Part shown: piece after piece, positions 24,717-34,994 of the stretch
Position numbering within the stretch: position 1 is the first letter of the stretch
Layout of the letters: each line of letters opens with the position of its first letter
Assembly: GCA_022759365.1 (NCBI GenBank)
Contig: JAEMPJ010000020.1
Coordinates: 1-51,036, forward strand
Source of the DNA: Thermogladius sp.
GTDB taxonomy: Archaea; Thermoproteota; Thermoprotei_A; Sulfolobales; Desulfurococcaceae
Direction: 5' to 3'
Length of the DNA: 51,036 bases
Program-made: the position numbers and the translations under genes
The notes under the pieces: generated by a model
Told to the model about the DNA's origin: nothing
Databases searched by the model: none
Seen by the model: only the letters and a program-made list of their open reading frames with translations

Positions 24717-25616
24717 GTGGTTGAGATGAGGGTGGAGCTCTTAGGGTTTGACAGCATGGGTACTAGGGGTATGGCTGTTTTCCTCGAAGTAAACGGCACC
24801 ACGATTTTCATAGACCCCGGGGCGAATCTAGCACCCCGGAGATATGGCCTCCCACCCCATAGACTGGAGTTAGAGGCGTTGGATAGAACCCTAGGGAGGA
24901 TCCACGAGCTAATGGGGGAGGCGGAGCATGTTGTTATAAGCCACTATCACAGAGACCACTTCCTGTACAGGAGGGGTGAAGAAGACTACTACAACGGTAA
25001 AAACGTCTATGCTAAGGACTACACTAGAGACATAAATTTCAGCCAGAGGTCGAGGGCTTACAACCTCTTTGTAACGAGGGGTGTCTCGAAGATGGTTAGA
25101 AAACTCGAGTTCGCCGATAATCGTTCCTTCAAAATAGACGAGGATCTCTCGATAGAGTTCTCGCCCCCTATGCCGCATGGGCCTGAGGGCACGCGCCTAG
25201 GCTTCATCCTCTATACCGTTGTTAAAACAAGTGAATTAACCCTTGTCCACGCCAGCGATGCCCAAGGCCCTATTTCAAGGAGGGGCGTGGATTTCATCAA
25301 GAACGTTAGGCCCAGCATACTCATAATCAGCGGGCCGCCGACCTACCTCTCTCAAAGCAAAGTGGAAGAGAACACCATCGAGGAGGGGATTAGAAACCTC
25401 GCCGAGATAGCAAAGTCGATGCCCGACAACTCTACTATCATAGTAGACCACCACCTGCTCAGGGATCTCAACTACAAACAGGTTCTCAGGGTGGTTGAAG
25501 AGGCCGCATCTTCTTCGGGTAGACGGGTTAGAGTGGTGACCGCAGCCGAGTACATGAACCAGCCCGTGAACCAGTTGGAGGCTAGGAGGAGGGAGCTTTG
25601 GGGAAGCCGGTTATAG
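24717..25616 (+). CDS. UPF0282-type metallo-beta-lactamase-fold hydrolase
   Basis: The 299-residue protein has the metallo-beta-lactamase fold: TTIFIDPGANL, the metal motif HYHRDH (VISHYHRDHFLYR), VHASDAQGP with a metal-binding Asp, and VDHHLLRD near the C-terminus. It matches the archaeal UPF0282 group, of unknown substrate. GTG 24717 is used by the track; ATG 24726 (MRVELLGFDSMG) is an alternative start. The stop overlaps the SPOUT methyltransferase gene by 19 bases, tying it to a ribosome-linked operon. Confidence 0.9.
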   Translation: MVEMRVELLGFDSMGTRGMAVFLEVNGTTIFIDPGANLAPRRYGLPPHRLELEALDRTLGRIHELMGEAEHVVISHYHRDHFLYRRGEEDYYNGKNVYAKDYTRDINFSQRSRAYNLFVTRGVSKMVRKLEFADNRSFKIDEDLSIEFSPPMPHGPEGTRLGFILYTVVKTSELTLVHASDAQGPISRRGVDFIKNVRPSILIISGPPTYLSQSKVEENTIEEGIRNLAEIAKSMPDNSTIIVDHHLLRDLNYKQVLRVVEEAASSSGRRVRVVTAAEYMNQPVNQLEARRRELWGSRL

Positions 25617-26233
25617 TGATCGAGCATTTAGAAGAGGGTCTTAGCCCCTGGCTCGTATTAGAGTACAGGCATGCCAGCATGCTAGCCGGGAGGGACAACC
25701 TGGTTTTCACCAATGTGCCTGCAAAGTACAATAATATCCTCGCGAGGTATGGTAGAGTATTCAACGAGAGCATTGTAGACTTGGTTAAGAAGAAGGTTAT
25801 CCCACCAGGAGACGTGGTCATACTTGATCCAAAGGCTTCTAGGAGGCTTGAATACAGCGATTTCGAGAGAGCAAGGTACTTTGTTATCGGGGGTATCCTC
25901 GGAGACCACCCTCCCCGCGGTAGAACCTTCGAGTATCTGACTTCAAGACTCCCCGAGTGCGAGTCGAGGAGCATAGGGGATAAGCAGTTCAGTATAGACG
26001 GAGCCGCCTACTACGTGCTCTACCTCTATAGTAACGGAGATGATAAAGGCCTCAACTTCATAGATGGCGTTGACATAGAGATTGAGGGGGGCTCCGTACA
26101 CCTCCCGTACAGGTATCCTGCCGTTGAGGGCAGGCCTCTCCTGGCCCCGGGCTTAGAATACTACATAAAGTATAGGAGGCTTCCACCCGAGGTAGTTGAG
26201 GAGGTGTATGGTGGGAGGCTTCGAGAAAAATAG
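25598..26233 (+). CDS. SPOUT methyltransferase, Sfm1/DUF431-like
   Basis: The 211-residue protein closely resembles yeast Sfm1, a SPOUT-fold protein-arginine methyltransferase that modifies ribosomal protein uS3. Shared features are IEHLEEGLSPWLVLEYRHAS at the N-terminus, VVILDPKASRRL, and the knot motif VIGGILGDHPPRGRT, followed by RSIGDKQFSIDGAAYYV. A ribosomal protein substrate in archaea is an inference from this homology. The ORF overlaps both neighbours and lies between a metallo-hydrolase and the Rqc2 homologue, consistent with a translation-related role. Confidence 0.88.
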   Translation: MGKPVIVIEHLEEGLSPWLVLEYRHASMLAGRDNLVFTNVPAKYNNILARYGRVFNESIVDLVKKKVIPPGDVVILDPKASRRLEYSDFERARYFVIGGILGDHPPRGRTFEYLTSRLPECESRSIGDKQFSIDGAAYYVLYLYSNGDDKGLNFIDGVDIEIEGGSVHLPYRYPAVEGRPLLAPGLEYYIKYRRLPPEVVEEVYGGRLREK

Positions 26234-28172
26234 CATGGATGTGATCGACGTACACGTTGCTTCAAGCCGGTACGCAGAGAGGCTTCGGGGCTGCTTCCTA
26301 GACAACTTCTACAAAGCCAGCTTCTACTGGCTCATGCGGGTGAGGTGTAGAGATGGGGTTTTAAGTGTGAAGATGGAGCCGGGGGTGAGATTCCATGTAT
26401 CTACTGTCGAGCCCGTGAAGAAGAAGGTAGACCCCTTCACGATATTCGTTAGAAGGAGGTTGGGGAATGCACGGATAAGAGATGTGAGACAGCTGGGCTG
26501 GGAGAGGCTTCTGAGGGTAGATCTTGAACGCGGCGGGGAAGTTTACGGTGTTGTAGTTGAGCTACTTCCAAGAGGGGTTGCCTTGGTTGTCGACGACGAG
26601 GAAAAAGTTTTGTTCACCACAAGGTATTTAGAGTTAAAGGACCGCGTTGTTAAAACCGGGGTCAAGTACCAGCCTCCCCCTCCTAAAGGGCTAAGCCCTA
26701 AAGCAGAAAACCTTGTTGATGTACTGGCAGCCTACGACACCCTGGTGAAAGCCGTTGTGAAAGGGTGGGGCTTGCCAGGCTACATCGCCGAGGAGGTTAT
26801 CTACAGAGCGGGTTTATTCGAGGAGAAGAGCGCTGAGCCAGCGAAGATAGCAAGGGCAGACTTGTCTAGACTAGCTGAAGAATATGGCCGCCTAGTGGAG
26901 GAGGCAGGGTCTGGGAGGGGGTACCTGGTCTACTACACTGAAGGGTCTGAGCCAGCGTTGTTCACGTCTTTTAGACCTAGGGTCATAGCCGAGGAGTACG
27001 GCTGGAGTGTTAGAGAGCTGGATTTTGACACAGCCGTCGACACGTTCTTCAGCTTCTATGAGAAGAACATTGCGAGAAAGATGGTCGAGAGGAAGCTGGC
27101 TGAGAAGAAGGGGGAGGTTGAAGCCGCTATCAAGGGTATTCTTGAACGAGTTCGATCATTCCAGGCTGAACTCGAGGAGTACAAGAAGGCTTTGAACGCG
27201 ATATACGAGAACTACGAGTTCGTGGAGCAAGCCCTCTTATGCTCTCAAGAGGCTCGGAGGACGCAGGGCTGGGATTCTATACCAAAGCTATGCAGTGGGG
27301 TGAAAGCCTACCAGCCCGCGAAGGGTTTAATCCAGTTGAGGGTAGGGGGCGTTGAGTTCTGGCTGGATATCAGGCTGGATTTGAAAGGGAATATCATCGA
27401 GTTGAGGAAGAAGATAAGCGAGCTCGAGAAGAAGATCGAGAGCGCTTTAGAGAAGAAGAAATCTCTTGAGGAAGAGTTGGGGAAGATTGAGGAGTCGGCT
27501 GTAGAGGAGTCGAGGATTGTCATCAGGCCTCGTGAATGGTATGAGAGGTATCACTGGTTGATAACTACCAGCGGGCTCCTCGCCATCGGGGGGAGGGATG
27601 CCAGCCAGAATGAGGTTATCTACAGGAAGTACTTGGAGGACTCGGATATCTTCCTTCATGCGGATATACACGGCGCACCAGTCGTTGTCTTGAAGACTCA
27701 TGGGAGAGAGGCCTCTGAGAGAGATATACTCGAGGCAGCCTACCTAACAGCATGCTATTCTAAAGCCTGGAAAGCCGGCTTCGCCTCCATCGATGTTTTC
27801 TGGGCTAGAGGCGACCAAGTCTCGAAAGCCCCGCCGAGCGGGGAGTACTTGGCTAAGGGTTCTTTCATGGTGTACGGGAGGAGGAACTATGTCACCATCC
27901 CGCTCGAGCTCTCCCTCGGCTTGGAGAAGGTGGAGAGTAGTGTCTACGGCGTCTACTACAGGGTGATCGTTGGCCCGGAAGAGCTTGTTAGGGAGAGGTC
28001 TGTGGGATACGTTGTTTTGAAGCCAGGGGATAAACCTGTAGAGAACGTTGCGTCTGAAATCTACAATAAACTTGTGAAGACCAGGGCCCGCGAGTTCATA
28101 ACACTCGACGAGATAGCCAGCCGGATACCAGGCCCATCAACGATTGTTAAAATAGTTGAAAAAGAGGGTTAA
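26208..28172 (+). CDS. rqcH: NFACT-family ribosome quality-control protein (archaeal Rqc2/RqcH)
   Basis: This is the archaeal counterpart of Rqc2/NEMF and bacterial RqcH, which bind the 60S/50S subunit of stalled ribosomes and tag nascent chains. The N-terminal NFACT-N part (about 1-250) is followed by two long coiled coils (about 285-340 and 395-445). Then comes the NFACT-R domain with YHWLITTSGLLAIGGRDASQNE, FLHADIHGAPVVVLK and SGEYLAKGSFMVYGRRN. The track opens at TTG 26196. I choose ATG 26208, directly after GAGGAGGTGT; GTG 26211 or ATG 26235 are also possible. The gene overlaps the SPOUT methyltransferase gene. Confidence 0.93.
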   Translation: MVGGFEKNSMDVIDVHVASSRYAERLRGCFLDNFYKASFYWLMRVRCRDGVLSVKMEPGVRFHVSTVEPVKKKVDPFTIFVRRRLGNARIRDVRQLGWERLLRVDLERGGEVYGVVVELLPRGVALVVDDEEKVLFTTRYLELKDRVVKTGVKYQPPPPKGLSPKAENLVDVLAAYDTLVKAVVKGWGLPGYIAEEVIYRAGLFEEKSAEPAKIARADLSRLAEEYGRLVEEAGSGRGYLVYYTEGSEPALFTSFRPRVIAEEYGWSVRELDFDTAVDTFFSFYEKNIARKMVERKLAEKKGEVEAAIKGILERVRSFQAELEEYKKALNAIYENYEFVEQALLCSQEARRTQGWDSIPKLCSGVKAYQPAKGLIQLRVGGVEFWLDIRLDLKGNIIELRKKISELEKKIESALEKKKSLEEELGKIEESAVEESRIVIRPREWYERYHWLITTSGLLAIGGRDASQNEVIYRKYLEDSDIFLHADIHGAPVVVLKTHGREASERDILEAAYLTACYSKAWKAGFASIDVFWARGDQVSKAPPSGEYLAKGSFMVYGRRNYVTIPLELSLGLEKVESSVYGVYYRVIVGPEELVRERSVGYVVLKPGDKPVENVASEIYNKLVKTRAREFITLDEIASRIPGPSTIVKIVEKEG

Positions 28173-28180
28173 ATATAAAA
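28170..28180 (+). promoter_or_regulatory. TATA box upstream of SAM synthetase
   Basis: TAAATATAAAA overlaps the stop of the NFACT gene, about 55 bases before the SAM synthetase GTG. A second weaker candidate (GTATACTTAAG, 28187-28197) is closer. Either gives a leader containing the GGTGA ribosome site at about 28220. Confidence 0.45.
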
Positions 28181-28229
28181 TGTCAATGTATACTTAAGGG
28201 TTATCAACCTGGGCTCACGGTGAGTTGAA

Positions 28230-29462
28230 GTGGCGAGGAATATAGTTGTTGAACCCATTAAATTTCAAAGCGTTAGGGAAATGCGTGTAGAACTAGTTGA
28301 GCGGAAGGGTGTGGGGCACCCGGACTACATAGCCGACTCAGCGAGCGAGGCTGCTTCTAGAGCGTTATGCGAGTACTATCTCAAGGAGTTCGGCACTATC
28401 CTCCACCACAACCTTGATAAAACACTTCTAGTGGGTGGCCAAGCTAACCCGCGTTTCGGCGGGGGCGAGGTCATAGAGCCAGTATACATCGTGGTCGCGG
28501 GGAGGGCTACAACAGAGGTTAAAGTCGGCGATAGGGTTGAGAAAGTGCCCTTCGGCAGTATAATTGTTAAAGCCGTCAAGAAATGGATTCGGGAGAACAT
28601 GAGGTTCCTGAACCCCGAGGAACACGTCGTAGTAGACTACATGGTTAGAAAAGGTAGCGCTGACCTCGTAGCCGTTTTCGAGACGGGGAAACAACAGATA
28701 CCTCTTGCCAACGACACGAGTATAGGAGTCGGCTTCTACCCGATGACACCGCTTGAGCAACTTGTCTTTGAGACAGAAAGGCTTCTGAACTCTCGTGAAT
28801 ACAAGAGCAGAATGCCTGCCGTTGGAGAAGACGTGAAGGTAATGGGTTTAAGGAAGGACAAGAACATAAAGCTCACCGTCGCCGCCGCTTTCATTGACAG
28901 CCAGGTGAAAGATATAGGCGAATATTTGAATTACAAGCAACACGTCGTGGAGGACATCCTCAACCTAGCATCTAAAATAGTCCCAGACTACAATGTCGAG
29001 GTAAACGTGAACACCGCTGATATGCCTGATAAAGGGATCGTCTACTTGACTGTGACGGGGACTAGCGCCGAGCACGGGGATGACGGCGCCACGGGCAGAG
29101 GTAACAGGGCGAACGGCTTGATAACTCCTATGAGGCCTATAAGCCTTGAAGCGACAGCCGGTAAGAACCCCGTCAACCACGTAGGAAAAATATACAACGT
29201 ACTAGCGGGGATACTCGCTAAGAAGATCTACGAAGTCTCCAGCGACTACGTTAGAGATGTGTACGTAGAGATACTAAGCCAGATCGGTAAGCCGATCGAC
29301 AACCCGCAGGTAGTGAGCATCAAGGTCATCCCACTAGACTTCTCCAGAAGCGAGCTACCATCCAACATCGTTGGTGAAATCGAGGGTATTGTCAACGAAG
29401 AGTTTAACTCAATCAAGAATATAACAAGGATGATACTGGAGAACAAGGTTTCACTATATTGA
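28230..29462 (+). CDS. mat: Archaeal S-adenosylmethionine synthetase
   Basis: This enzyme makes SAM from methionine and ATP. It belongs to the archaeal type, very divergent from bacterial MetK. The 410-residue sequence shows the family hallmarks [49 protein letters not shown], and the glycine-rich [22 protein letters not shown]. The GTG start follows GGTGAGTTGAA. The 3' end overlaps the DUF460 gene on the other strand by nine bases. The nearby methyltransferases (SPOUT, class I) would use its product. Confidence 0.97.
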   Translation: MARNIVVEPIKFQSVREMRVELVERKGVGHPDYIADSASEAASRALCEYYLKEFGTILHHNLDKTLLVGGQANPRFGGGEVIEPVYIVVAGRATTEVKVGDRVEKVPFGSIIVKAVKKWIRENMRFLNPEEHVVVDYMVRKGSADLVAVFETGKQQIPLANDTSIGVGFYPMTPLEQLVFETERLLNSREYKSRMPAVGEDVKVMGLRKDKNIKLTVAAAFIDSQVKDIGEYLNYKQHVVEDILNLASKIVPDYNVEVNVNTADMPDKGIVYLTVTGTSAEHGDDGATGRGNRANGLITPMRPISLEATAGKNPVNHVGKIYNVLAGILAKKIYEVSSDYVRDVYVEILSQIGKPIDNPQVVSIKVIPLDFSRSELPSNIVGEIEGIVNEEFNSIKNITRMILENKVSLY

Positions 29463-31478
29463 CCTGTCGAAACTGGTCACGCCGAGTTTTTTCATGCGTT
29501 GGGCCTGATACTCCTCTATCATCTTGACAACTCTGATGTACTCTTCCTCTCTCTCCTTCTTCTCTAGTTCAGCCCACATTCTCTCCCCCTCTTCAAGGAT
29601 CTTCTTTTCTACTACGACAAACTCCTCGAACTCCGCAACAGGCTGGTACTCCAGGATTACCACTGGTTGCTCGGTTAAGGGCTTCCTCCTTGTCAACACA
29701 ATTGTTTTATTAGTCTTCAAGTACCCTGCTACCTTATCGTCGAGTTCAGGTACTTCATCTACGAAAACAATCCTCGCTCTCGAGGGTGGAACCTCCAGGA
29801 TATCGCTTGGCTTCTTCAACCTCGGGATCGCAAGTAGGCTACCATCGGCTACGCCCTTGAATGCGAGAGCTAAATTGTTGATTTTGTTTAGGAGGTCTTC
29901 TATCCTCTTATCCCTCTCCTCCAGGCTTCTCCTCAACTCGTTAAGCTCATTTGTTAAGACATACGTTTTCCTCTCACACTCCTCGCTCCACTTAAGGTTT
30001 CTCAACAGCCTTAGTTCCAGCTCGAGGTTCTTAATCTGCTCGTCTTTATCGGCCAACTGTTTTTGAAGGGACTGGATTGTTGCCTCTAGTTCGACAACTC
30101 TTTGCCGCAAGGATTGAACCTCGCCTGAATCATGTATCCTTCTGCTAGACCGGTCTCCAACCACGGGGCCCGATGTCTTCGCCCCTCCAATCTCCAAATT
30201 AATGTATTTCTCCACGACCTCGTTGACAGGCCTCCCGCTCAAAACGTCTCTAACGATGAACGGGAGTTTTTCCCTGAGGTTGTATTGCCTCACAAACTTG
30301 TTTATCTCTAGGATCTTGTCTGAGAACATGTTCAACGCCTTGAACGCTGAGGCCAAGGCGTCTTTAACATGCGAGTCTTTCAGGTACAAGCCTTTGTTCA
30401 AGCTTAGGGCTTTCTCCACAAGCCTCTGCTTCTCGCTGGAGTCCAGGTCTCTTGGTGGGGTTACCAGGAGGGCGCCCGTCTGAGCGGCTATTTTCTCAAC
30501 TAACTCGGGGGCCTGGCTTACATCGGTCGCTACGGCGACTGGGATACCGTGCTGGGAGATGATGCTAAGTATAATAGATCTATCGACGCTCCTGTACGAA
30601 GAGGCGTGTATGACTCTACCATCAAGATCCACTAAAGCTATACCTGTCGTCATCCCCGGGTCTATTCCAACTATTATCGGTCGCGAGGAACCCTCTTTTA
30701 CTTCGTTGCCCATCAGGATATCTGAGACTGGTTTTACTACTACTTTAACCCCCTTTGACTTAACTGGTTTAACAAGGCCGTATAACTCCTCTCTCGTTGC
30801 GTAGACTATGAAAACACTTCTCTCAAGCCCACCCTTACTTTTTCTCATGTAAAGATCGTAGTCTATTTTGTTCTCATCCAGTATCTTCTTAATGTCCTTA
30901 GTAACAGACAATATGCCGGCTCTTATGCTCCTCATATACCTGTTGAAGCTCATGCCTCCATGGCTTACACTCCTACCCCTCGTCACAATTATTTTTGTCT
31001 TAACCACCCTCCTTTTAATCCTCAAGCCTATTCCTTTACTAGCAGCGTATGCTATGATGCGGGCTGAGCTTAATGGATCTGATGTGTTCTCGCGGTCTAA
31101 GCCAAGTATCCTCTTCAACTCATCGAGATCCCTGAAGCCTCCTTCACCCGCTGTGACCTGGATGATCTCTGTAGACTCCGGGAGCATCTCGAATAATTTA
31201 ATGAGAGTCTTCTTATCTGGGGCCAGCTCGTAGACATTATCCACAGCTATAATCGCCCAGCCGCACTCCCAGGCCAGCCTCACAATCTTTCCGATCGTAG
31301 CATCCCTGAATTCCTGCCCGATCGCATTGTTCCTCAAGACGACTACAGAGTATTTGGCCTCACTGGCAGAAGAGGGCGAGGAGCCAGGCTGAATATCCAC
31401 ACCTATTATACAAACATCTTTTAAATCCCTTCCGCTCCTTTCCCCCGCATCCGGCAAAAATACAACCCTTCTCTTCAC
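29454..31478 (-). CDS. DUF460 protein, RNase H/RuvC-like fold with coiled coil
   Basis: The 674-residue protein resembles the archaeal DUF460 family. The N-terminal module ([12 protein letters not shown]...) is one RNase H-like half. A second clear RuvC-like strand is [20 protein letters not shown] (about residue 265), with the Asp that would bind metal. Residues about 430-545 form a long coiled coil ([34 protein letters not shown]). A C-terminal domain follows with a basic, charged tail. It may be a nuclease or nucleic-acid binding protein, but the activity is unproven. The GTG start lies 79 bases downstream of the RIO2 gene. Confidence 0.85.
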   Translation of the reverse strand: MKRRVVFLPDAGERSGRDLKDVCIIGVDIQPGSSPSSASEAKYSVVVLRNNAIGQEFRDATIGKIVRLAWECGWAIIAVDNVYELAPDKKTLIKLFEMLPESTEIIQVTAGEGGFRDLDELKRILGLDRENTSDPLSSARIIAYAASKGIGLRIKRRVVKTKIIVTRGRSVSHGGMSFNRYMRSIRAGILSVTKDIKKILDENKIDYDLYMRKSKGGLERSVFIVYATREELYGLVKPVKSKGVKVVVKPVSDILMGNEVKEGSSRPIIVGIDPGMTTGIALVDLDGRVIHASSYRSVDRSIILSIISQHGIPVAVATDVSQAPELVEKIAAQTGALLVTPPRDLDSSEKQRLVEKALSLNKGLYLKDSHVKDALASAFKALNMFSDKILEINKFVRQYNLREKLPFIVRDVLSGRPVNEVVEKYINLEIGGAKTSGPVVGDRSSRRIHDSGEVQSLRQRVVELEATIQSLQKQLADKDEQIKNLELELRLLRNLKWSEECERKTYVLTNELNELRRSLEERDKRIEDLLNKINNLALAFKGVADGSLLAIPRLKKPSDILEVPPSRARIVFVDEVPELDDKVAGYLKTNKTIVLTRRKPLTEQPVVILEYQPVAEFEEFVVVEKKILEEGERMWAELEKKEREEEYIRVVKMIEEYQAQRMKKLGVTSFDRSI

Positions 31479-31556
31479 GGGTAATGTAAACCCAGGCCAT
31501 TTAACCTATAACGTAAAGCCTTAATTAAAGTTGACTCAGCCGGATATTTTTACATG

Positions 31557-32435
31557 CTACGAGGTAACGTATTTTAATGCCTCCTCAAGGGGCTTTGAGA
31601 CACGATATACTTTCATGAAGAAGTTGAGGATGTATTTCAGGTCTCTTCTCAAAAGCTCCAGCGCGTTCACCTCGTCTTTGTAGATGTACTGCGGCCAGTC
31701 TATAATATAGGGTTTCTCGCTCTCCTTCTCGACTATTATGTTATACTCGCTTAGATCCCCGTGGATGATCCCAGCGTTAACATACGCGATCCTAATAGTG
31801 TCGAGTATCTGCTGGAGAGCATCCTCCGGCCTCTTCAGCATCGGCCTCCGGTACAACTCCACACCGTCTATGTATTGTATTACTGTCGCATGCCTGTTGA
31901 AGCCGTAGGGCTTAGGGACACCGGCCTTTAAAGCGTGTAATTCGACTAAAGCCTTATACTCTCTCTCAGCGGCTACCTTAGATTGATCAAACCAAGAGGA
32001 GACGGGGAGCTCAGCCCAGCTTCTCACAATCCTCGTCCTCCTGAAACTTTGCCGCCCCAGCCTTATGAATTTCACAGCCAGCAGGTCGCCTTGAGGGGAT
32101 AGAGCCTTATACAACTCGCTCTCTTTCCCAACACCTATTCTCTCACCTATGGCTGAGATGACGTTATGATCGACTAGACCTTTTAGAGCTAGCATGTCAA
32201 GACCTAGGTACGTTAGCCTGTAAGACCTTGATGAACCTGTAAGCCTTGACTTCACGAGTTTAAGCTTATACAGCTTGGAGAGAATTAGAGACGTCTTCTC
32301 CTCGAAAAGACCCGACTCTCTGACAATTGCTTCTAATGGCGCATACTCATATCTCTTAGACAACTTCTCCATAGCCCTCAAAACCCTGAAGTCCTCCTCA
32401 GCCAACTGCTTGAAGATCAAGCCTAGGCTAGGCAT
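31557..32435 (-). CDS. rio2: RIO2 serine/threonine protein kinase
   Basis: RIO2 is an atypical kinase/ATPase needed for small-subunit maturation. The 292-residue protein has the RIO2-specific N-terminal winged helix (FRVLRAMEKLSKRYEYAPLEAIVRE ... YRLTYLGLDMLALK). It is followed by the P-loop GVGKESELYKAL, the catalytic loop IHGDLSEYNIIVE, and the metal motif IIDWPQYI. The gene overlaps mfnA by eight bases, so the two are cotranscribed. With the NFACT and SPOUT genes nearby it adds to a local cluster of ribosome-related functions. Confidence 0.97.
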   Translation of the reverse strand: MPSLGLIFKQLAEEDFRVLRAMEKLSKRYEYAPLEAIVRESGLFEEKTSLILSKLYKLKLVKSRLTGSSRSYRLTYLGLDMLALKGLVDHNVISAIGERIGVGKESELYKALSPQGDLLAVKFIRLGRQSFRRTRIVRSWAELPVSSWFDQSKVAAEREYKALVELHALKAGVPKPYGFNRHATVIQYIDGVELYRRPMLKRPEDALQQILDTIRIAYVNAGIIHGDLSEYNIIVEKESEKPYIIDWPQYIYKDEVNALELLRRDLKYILNFFMKVYRVSKPLEEALKYVTS

Positions 32436-33582
32436 TGGTAGTCGACCTCGAAATACTTCTCAGGGAGTCCAGGAGCCTCCCGATCAAGGCCTTATTGAAG
32501 TGAGGCATTATAACCACTCTCAAACCCCCTATACTCGGGGCCTTGTAGAGGAGGAGCCCTTTTTCAGCTAGATAGTCCAATATCACGTTGCTTGGAAGCC
32601 TCTTATGCCTGAAAGCCACAATCGTTGTCTCCGGTTCAATCGCCTCAAACCCCTCTACGGAGTTTATACTCAAGAACAGCTCTCTTGCCACGTTAAAAGC
32701 CCAGACGGCTTTATCCCTCAAGTAGTCTAGACCCATCCCTTTCACCACAGCCCATATCCCGGCTAGGCTCCCCCCAGGCCTTGTCCCAAGAACGCCGCAT
32801 ATTTTTCCGGAGAGCGTGTAAGAGTATTCGAAGCAACTAGCGTTCAGGTACTCCTCGTTCGAGAACAATATAAGCCCCGCGGGTGGTGGGGCCCCCGCGA
32901 ACTTGTGGAAGTCGACTGCAATGCTTGAAACACCCTTGTAGAAGTACACGTTCTTCTTCACAAGCCCCCTCTCGTATAGGAATGGGATTATCAGGCCTCC
33001 GTAAGCGGCGTCTACGTGGAGGTAAACGTTGTTCGTTGAAGCTATCTCCGCGACCTCTTTAATCGGGTCAACCAGCCCCAGCTCTGTGGTCCCAGCTGTG
33101 ACTACGACTGCGAAAGGCGAGTATTCCCTGACATATTTCGCCAGCAAACCGGGGTCTAATGGTTTATTACCTACTGGTATCTTCACAAGTCTGCAGGCCA
33201 GGAACCTGCATGCTTTTTCGACCGAGTAGTGGACTGTATCTGGCGCTAACACGGTTTTACTACTACTCCCATGGATCTCTCGGGCCACGTATAGGGCTAT
33301 CAAATTTGATTCTGTAGCACCGGCTGTAACATAGCCTAGATTAGAGCCGTAAATTCTCCCTGCTAAATCCAGTACATCCTTGTACATTTCTTTAAGCGAT
33401 GGGAATAGTTCTAGGTCTGCTAGATTCGTGTGGGAGAAAATTGTGAAAGCGTAAACGGCCAGGGGGTCGGGCTTAGTCGTCATCGAGCCCAGTATGCTGT
33501 CCTCATGCCTAGTTGTTTTGGAGTAAATCTCATGGAGTTCTCGTAGTAGCCTGGCAACATCCCTGCCTCCCACAGAATTCAT
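32428..33582 (-). CDS. mfnA: PLP-dependent decarboxylase MfnA (tyrosine/aspartate decarboxylase)
   Basis: This is a group II PLP decarboxylase of the archaeal MfnA type, 384 residues. PLP-contact motifs include GYVTAGATESNLIALYVARE, LHVDAAYGGLIIPF with the cofactor Asp, and the Schiff-base lysine in AVDFHKFAGAPPPAG. In methanogens MfnA makes tyramine for methanofuran. In non-methanogens it more likely decarboxylates aspartate to beta-alanine for coenzyme A, which I infer here. It is six bases downstream of the TIP49 gene and overlaps rio2. Confidence 0.93.
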   Translation of the reverse strand: MNSVGGRDVARLLRELHEIYSKTTRHEDSILGSMTTKPDPLAVYAFTIFSHTNLADLELFPSLKEMYKDVLDLAGRIYGSNLGYVTAGATESNLIALYVAREIHGSSSKTVLAPDTVHYSVEKACRFLACRLVKIPVGNKPLDPGLLAKYVREYSPFAVVVTAGTTELGLVDPIKEVAEIASTNNVYLHVDAAYGGLIIPFLYERGLVKKNVYFYKGVSSIAVDFHKFAGAPPPAGLILFSNEEYLNASCFEYSYTLSGKICGVLGTRPGGSLAGIWAVVKGMGLDYLRDKAVWAFNVARELFLSINSVEGFEAIEPETTIVAFRHKRLPSNVILDYLAEKGLLLYKAPSIGGLRVVIMPHFNKALIGRLLDSLRSISRSTTNA

Positions 33583-33588
33583 TAAACA

Positions 33589-34944
33589 TCACTTTAGGAA
33601 TTTCGACTCGTACTCCTTCAAGTACTTGACGCTCGCAGAGAGGTCTATGAAGAGCTGGCGGGCCCTCCTCACATCATCAACAGTCACTTCCTCACGCCCG
33701 TTCTCACCGGCTATAACGCTAGCCGGCTCAAGTAATTGAACAGCATACCTCAGGCTTGTCTCGGACGCCAGTTTAACCAGCTCTTCGAGAGCCTCGCTCG
33801 CCAGCTTGATGTCTTCTTCCTCGGCCCTGATCTTAATTATCTCCCGCATCTCATCCGGCGAGTACGGTTTCGTTGGGATTATTAGAAGCCTATCCAGCAA
33901 GTCGAGGGGTATACCGTGGGGTGACTCGATGTCTGTGCCCCTTATCTTGGCTATACCCCTGTTCGTGGCGAGTATTATTAGCGGTGAGAACTCGCTTTCC
34001 ATGGCCCTCGTCAGGAAGCTGAAGGCCTCTATGTCAAGCATGTGGGCGTCGTCTATGAATAAGACCCCGGGGACAATCTCGCCTTTATTGCTTTCAATCC
34101 ATTTCCTAACCATCTCATCCACATCTCTTCTAACCTCTGGGGGTATCTCCCTTTCGAAAGTGAAGCCGAAGAAGCTAATTATAGCCCTCTGGGACGCCAC
34201 GAGAGTGTCCAGCTCGTGAAGGGTTAGAGTCCTAACAATCTCCTTTTCTTTCTTCACAGGGCCCCTAGGTATTTCAACAAGCTTCTTTGTCTCAACATCA
34301 TATGTTTTAGCCTCAACGAAGTCCTTGGCCTTGCCCTCCCTGAAAACCCTACCTGTCTCCGCGTCAATCCATATGACGTCTCCCTTCCTAATACCCATCT
34401 CGATGATCTGCTCTGTTATCTCCTCTCCGACTGTTAGCGGGACTTCCTCGTCCTTGGTAGCCAGTACTATCCGCGCCTCCCTGGGTATGGCTAGATACGG
34501 GGCCATCGGGTGCCTTACTTTTTTCACCTTAACGTCTTTTACAACCCCCTCGTAAACCAACCTTTTCTCTCTCACTCTGACACCGAGGGATCTGCGAAGG
34601 GCCTCCATTAGGATCTCGGTTTTCTTCTTTTCACTGCTGTATATTTCGCTTCCACTCATTATGACGAAGGGGGTGTCTTCACCTAGTTCTCTCGCTATCG
34701 CTATGGCTAAAGCAGTCTTGCCTGTCCCAGGCGGCCCAACTAGCAGGATTCCTCTACCGCTCATCTTCCCCGATTTAACTATTTGCACTATGATTCCAGC
34801 TGCCTCCCTTGCCTCCCTCTGCCCCACAAGCCCGTCTGCCACCGGGATGGCGCGGCCTTTCTCATCTAGACCCAGGCCCCTGATGTGGCTGTGAGTGCTG
34901 ATTCTAGCTCTTCTCCTAACGGCTTCAACTTTGATCTCAGGCAT
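33589..34944 (-). CDS. TIP49/RuvB-like AAA+ ATPase
   Basis: The 451-residue protein is an archaeal homologue of eukaryotic RuvBL1/RuvBL2 (TIP49). N-terminal family elements [34 protein letters not shown] precede Walker [16 protein letters not shown]. The OB-like insertion is present ([15 protein letters not shown]), followed by Walker [17 protein letters not shown] and sensor 1 [13 protein letters not shown]. The C-terminal lid ends in [11 protein letters not shown]. Eukaryotic relatives act in chromatin remodelling and snoRNP assembly; in archaea a C/D snoRNP chaperone role is conceivable. The start is ATG. Confidence 0.96.
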   Translation of the reverse strand: MPEIKVEAVRRRARISTHSHIRGLGLDEKGRAIPVADGLVGQREAREAAGIIVQIVKSGKMSGRGILLVGPPGTGKTALAIAIARELGEDTPFVIMSGSEIYSSEKKKTEILMEALRRSLGVRVREKRLVYEGVVKDVKVKKVRHPMAPYLAIPREARIVLATKDEEVPLTVGEEITEQIIEMGIRKGDVIWIDAETGRVFREGKAKDFVEAKTYDVETKKLVEIPRGPVKKEKEIVRTLTLHELDTLVASQRAIISFFGFTFEREIPPEVRRDVDEMVRKWIESNKGEIVPGVLFIDDAHMLDIEAFSFLTRAMESEFSPLIILATNRGIAKIRGTDIESPHGIPLDLLDRLLIIPTKPYSPDEMREIIKIRAEEEDIKLASEALEELVKLASETSLRYAVQLLEPASVIAGENGREEVTVDDVRRARQLFIDLSASVKYLKEYESKFLK

Positions 34945-34994
34945 ATATACCCCCGTGTCTTGAGATCCTAACTATTAACCAAGGTTTTATCCAT

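Noticed and set aside
29524-30066. 180-residue Ser-rich ORF antisense to the DUF460 gene
   Set aside because: It is a shadow of the coiled-coil-coding region.
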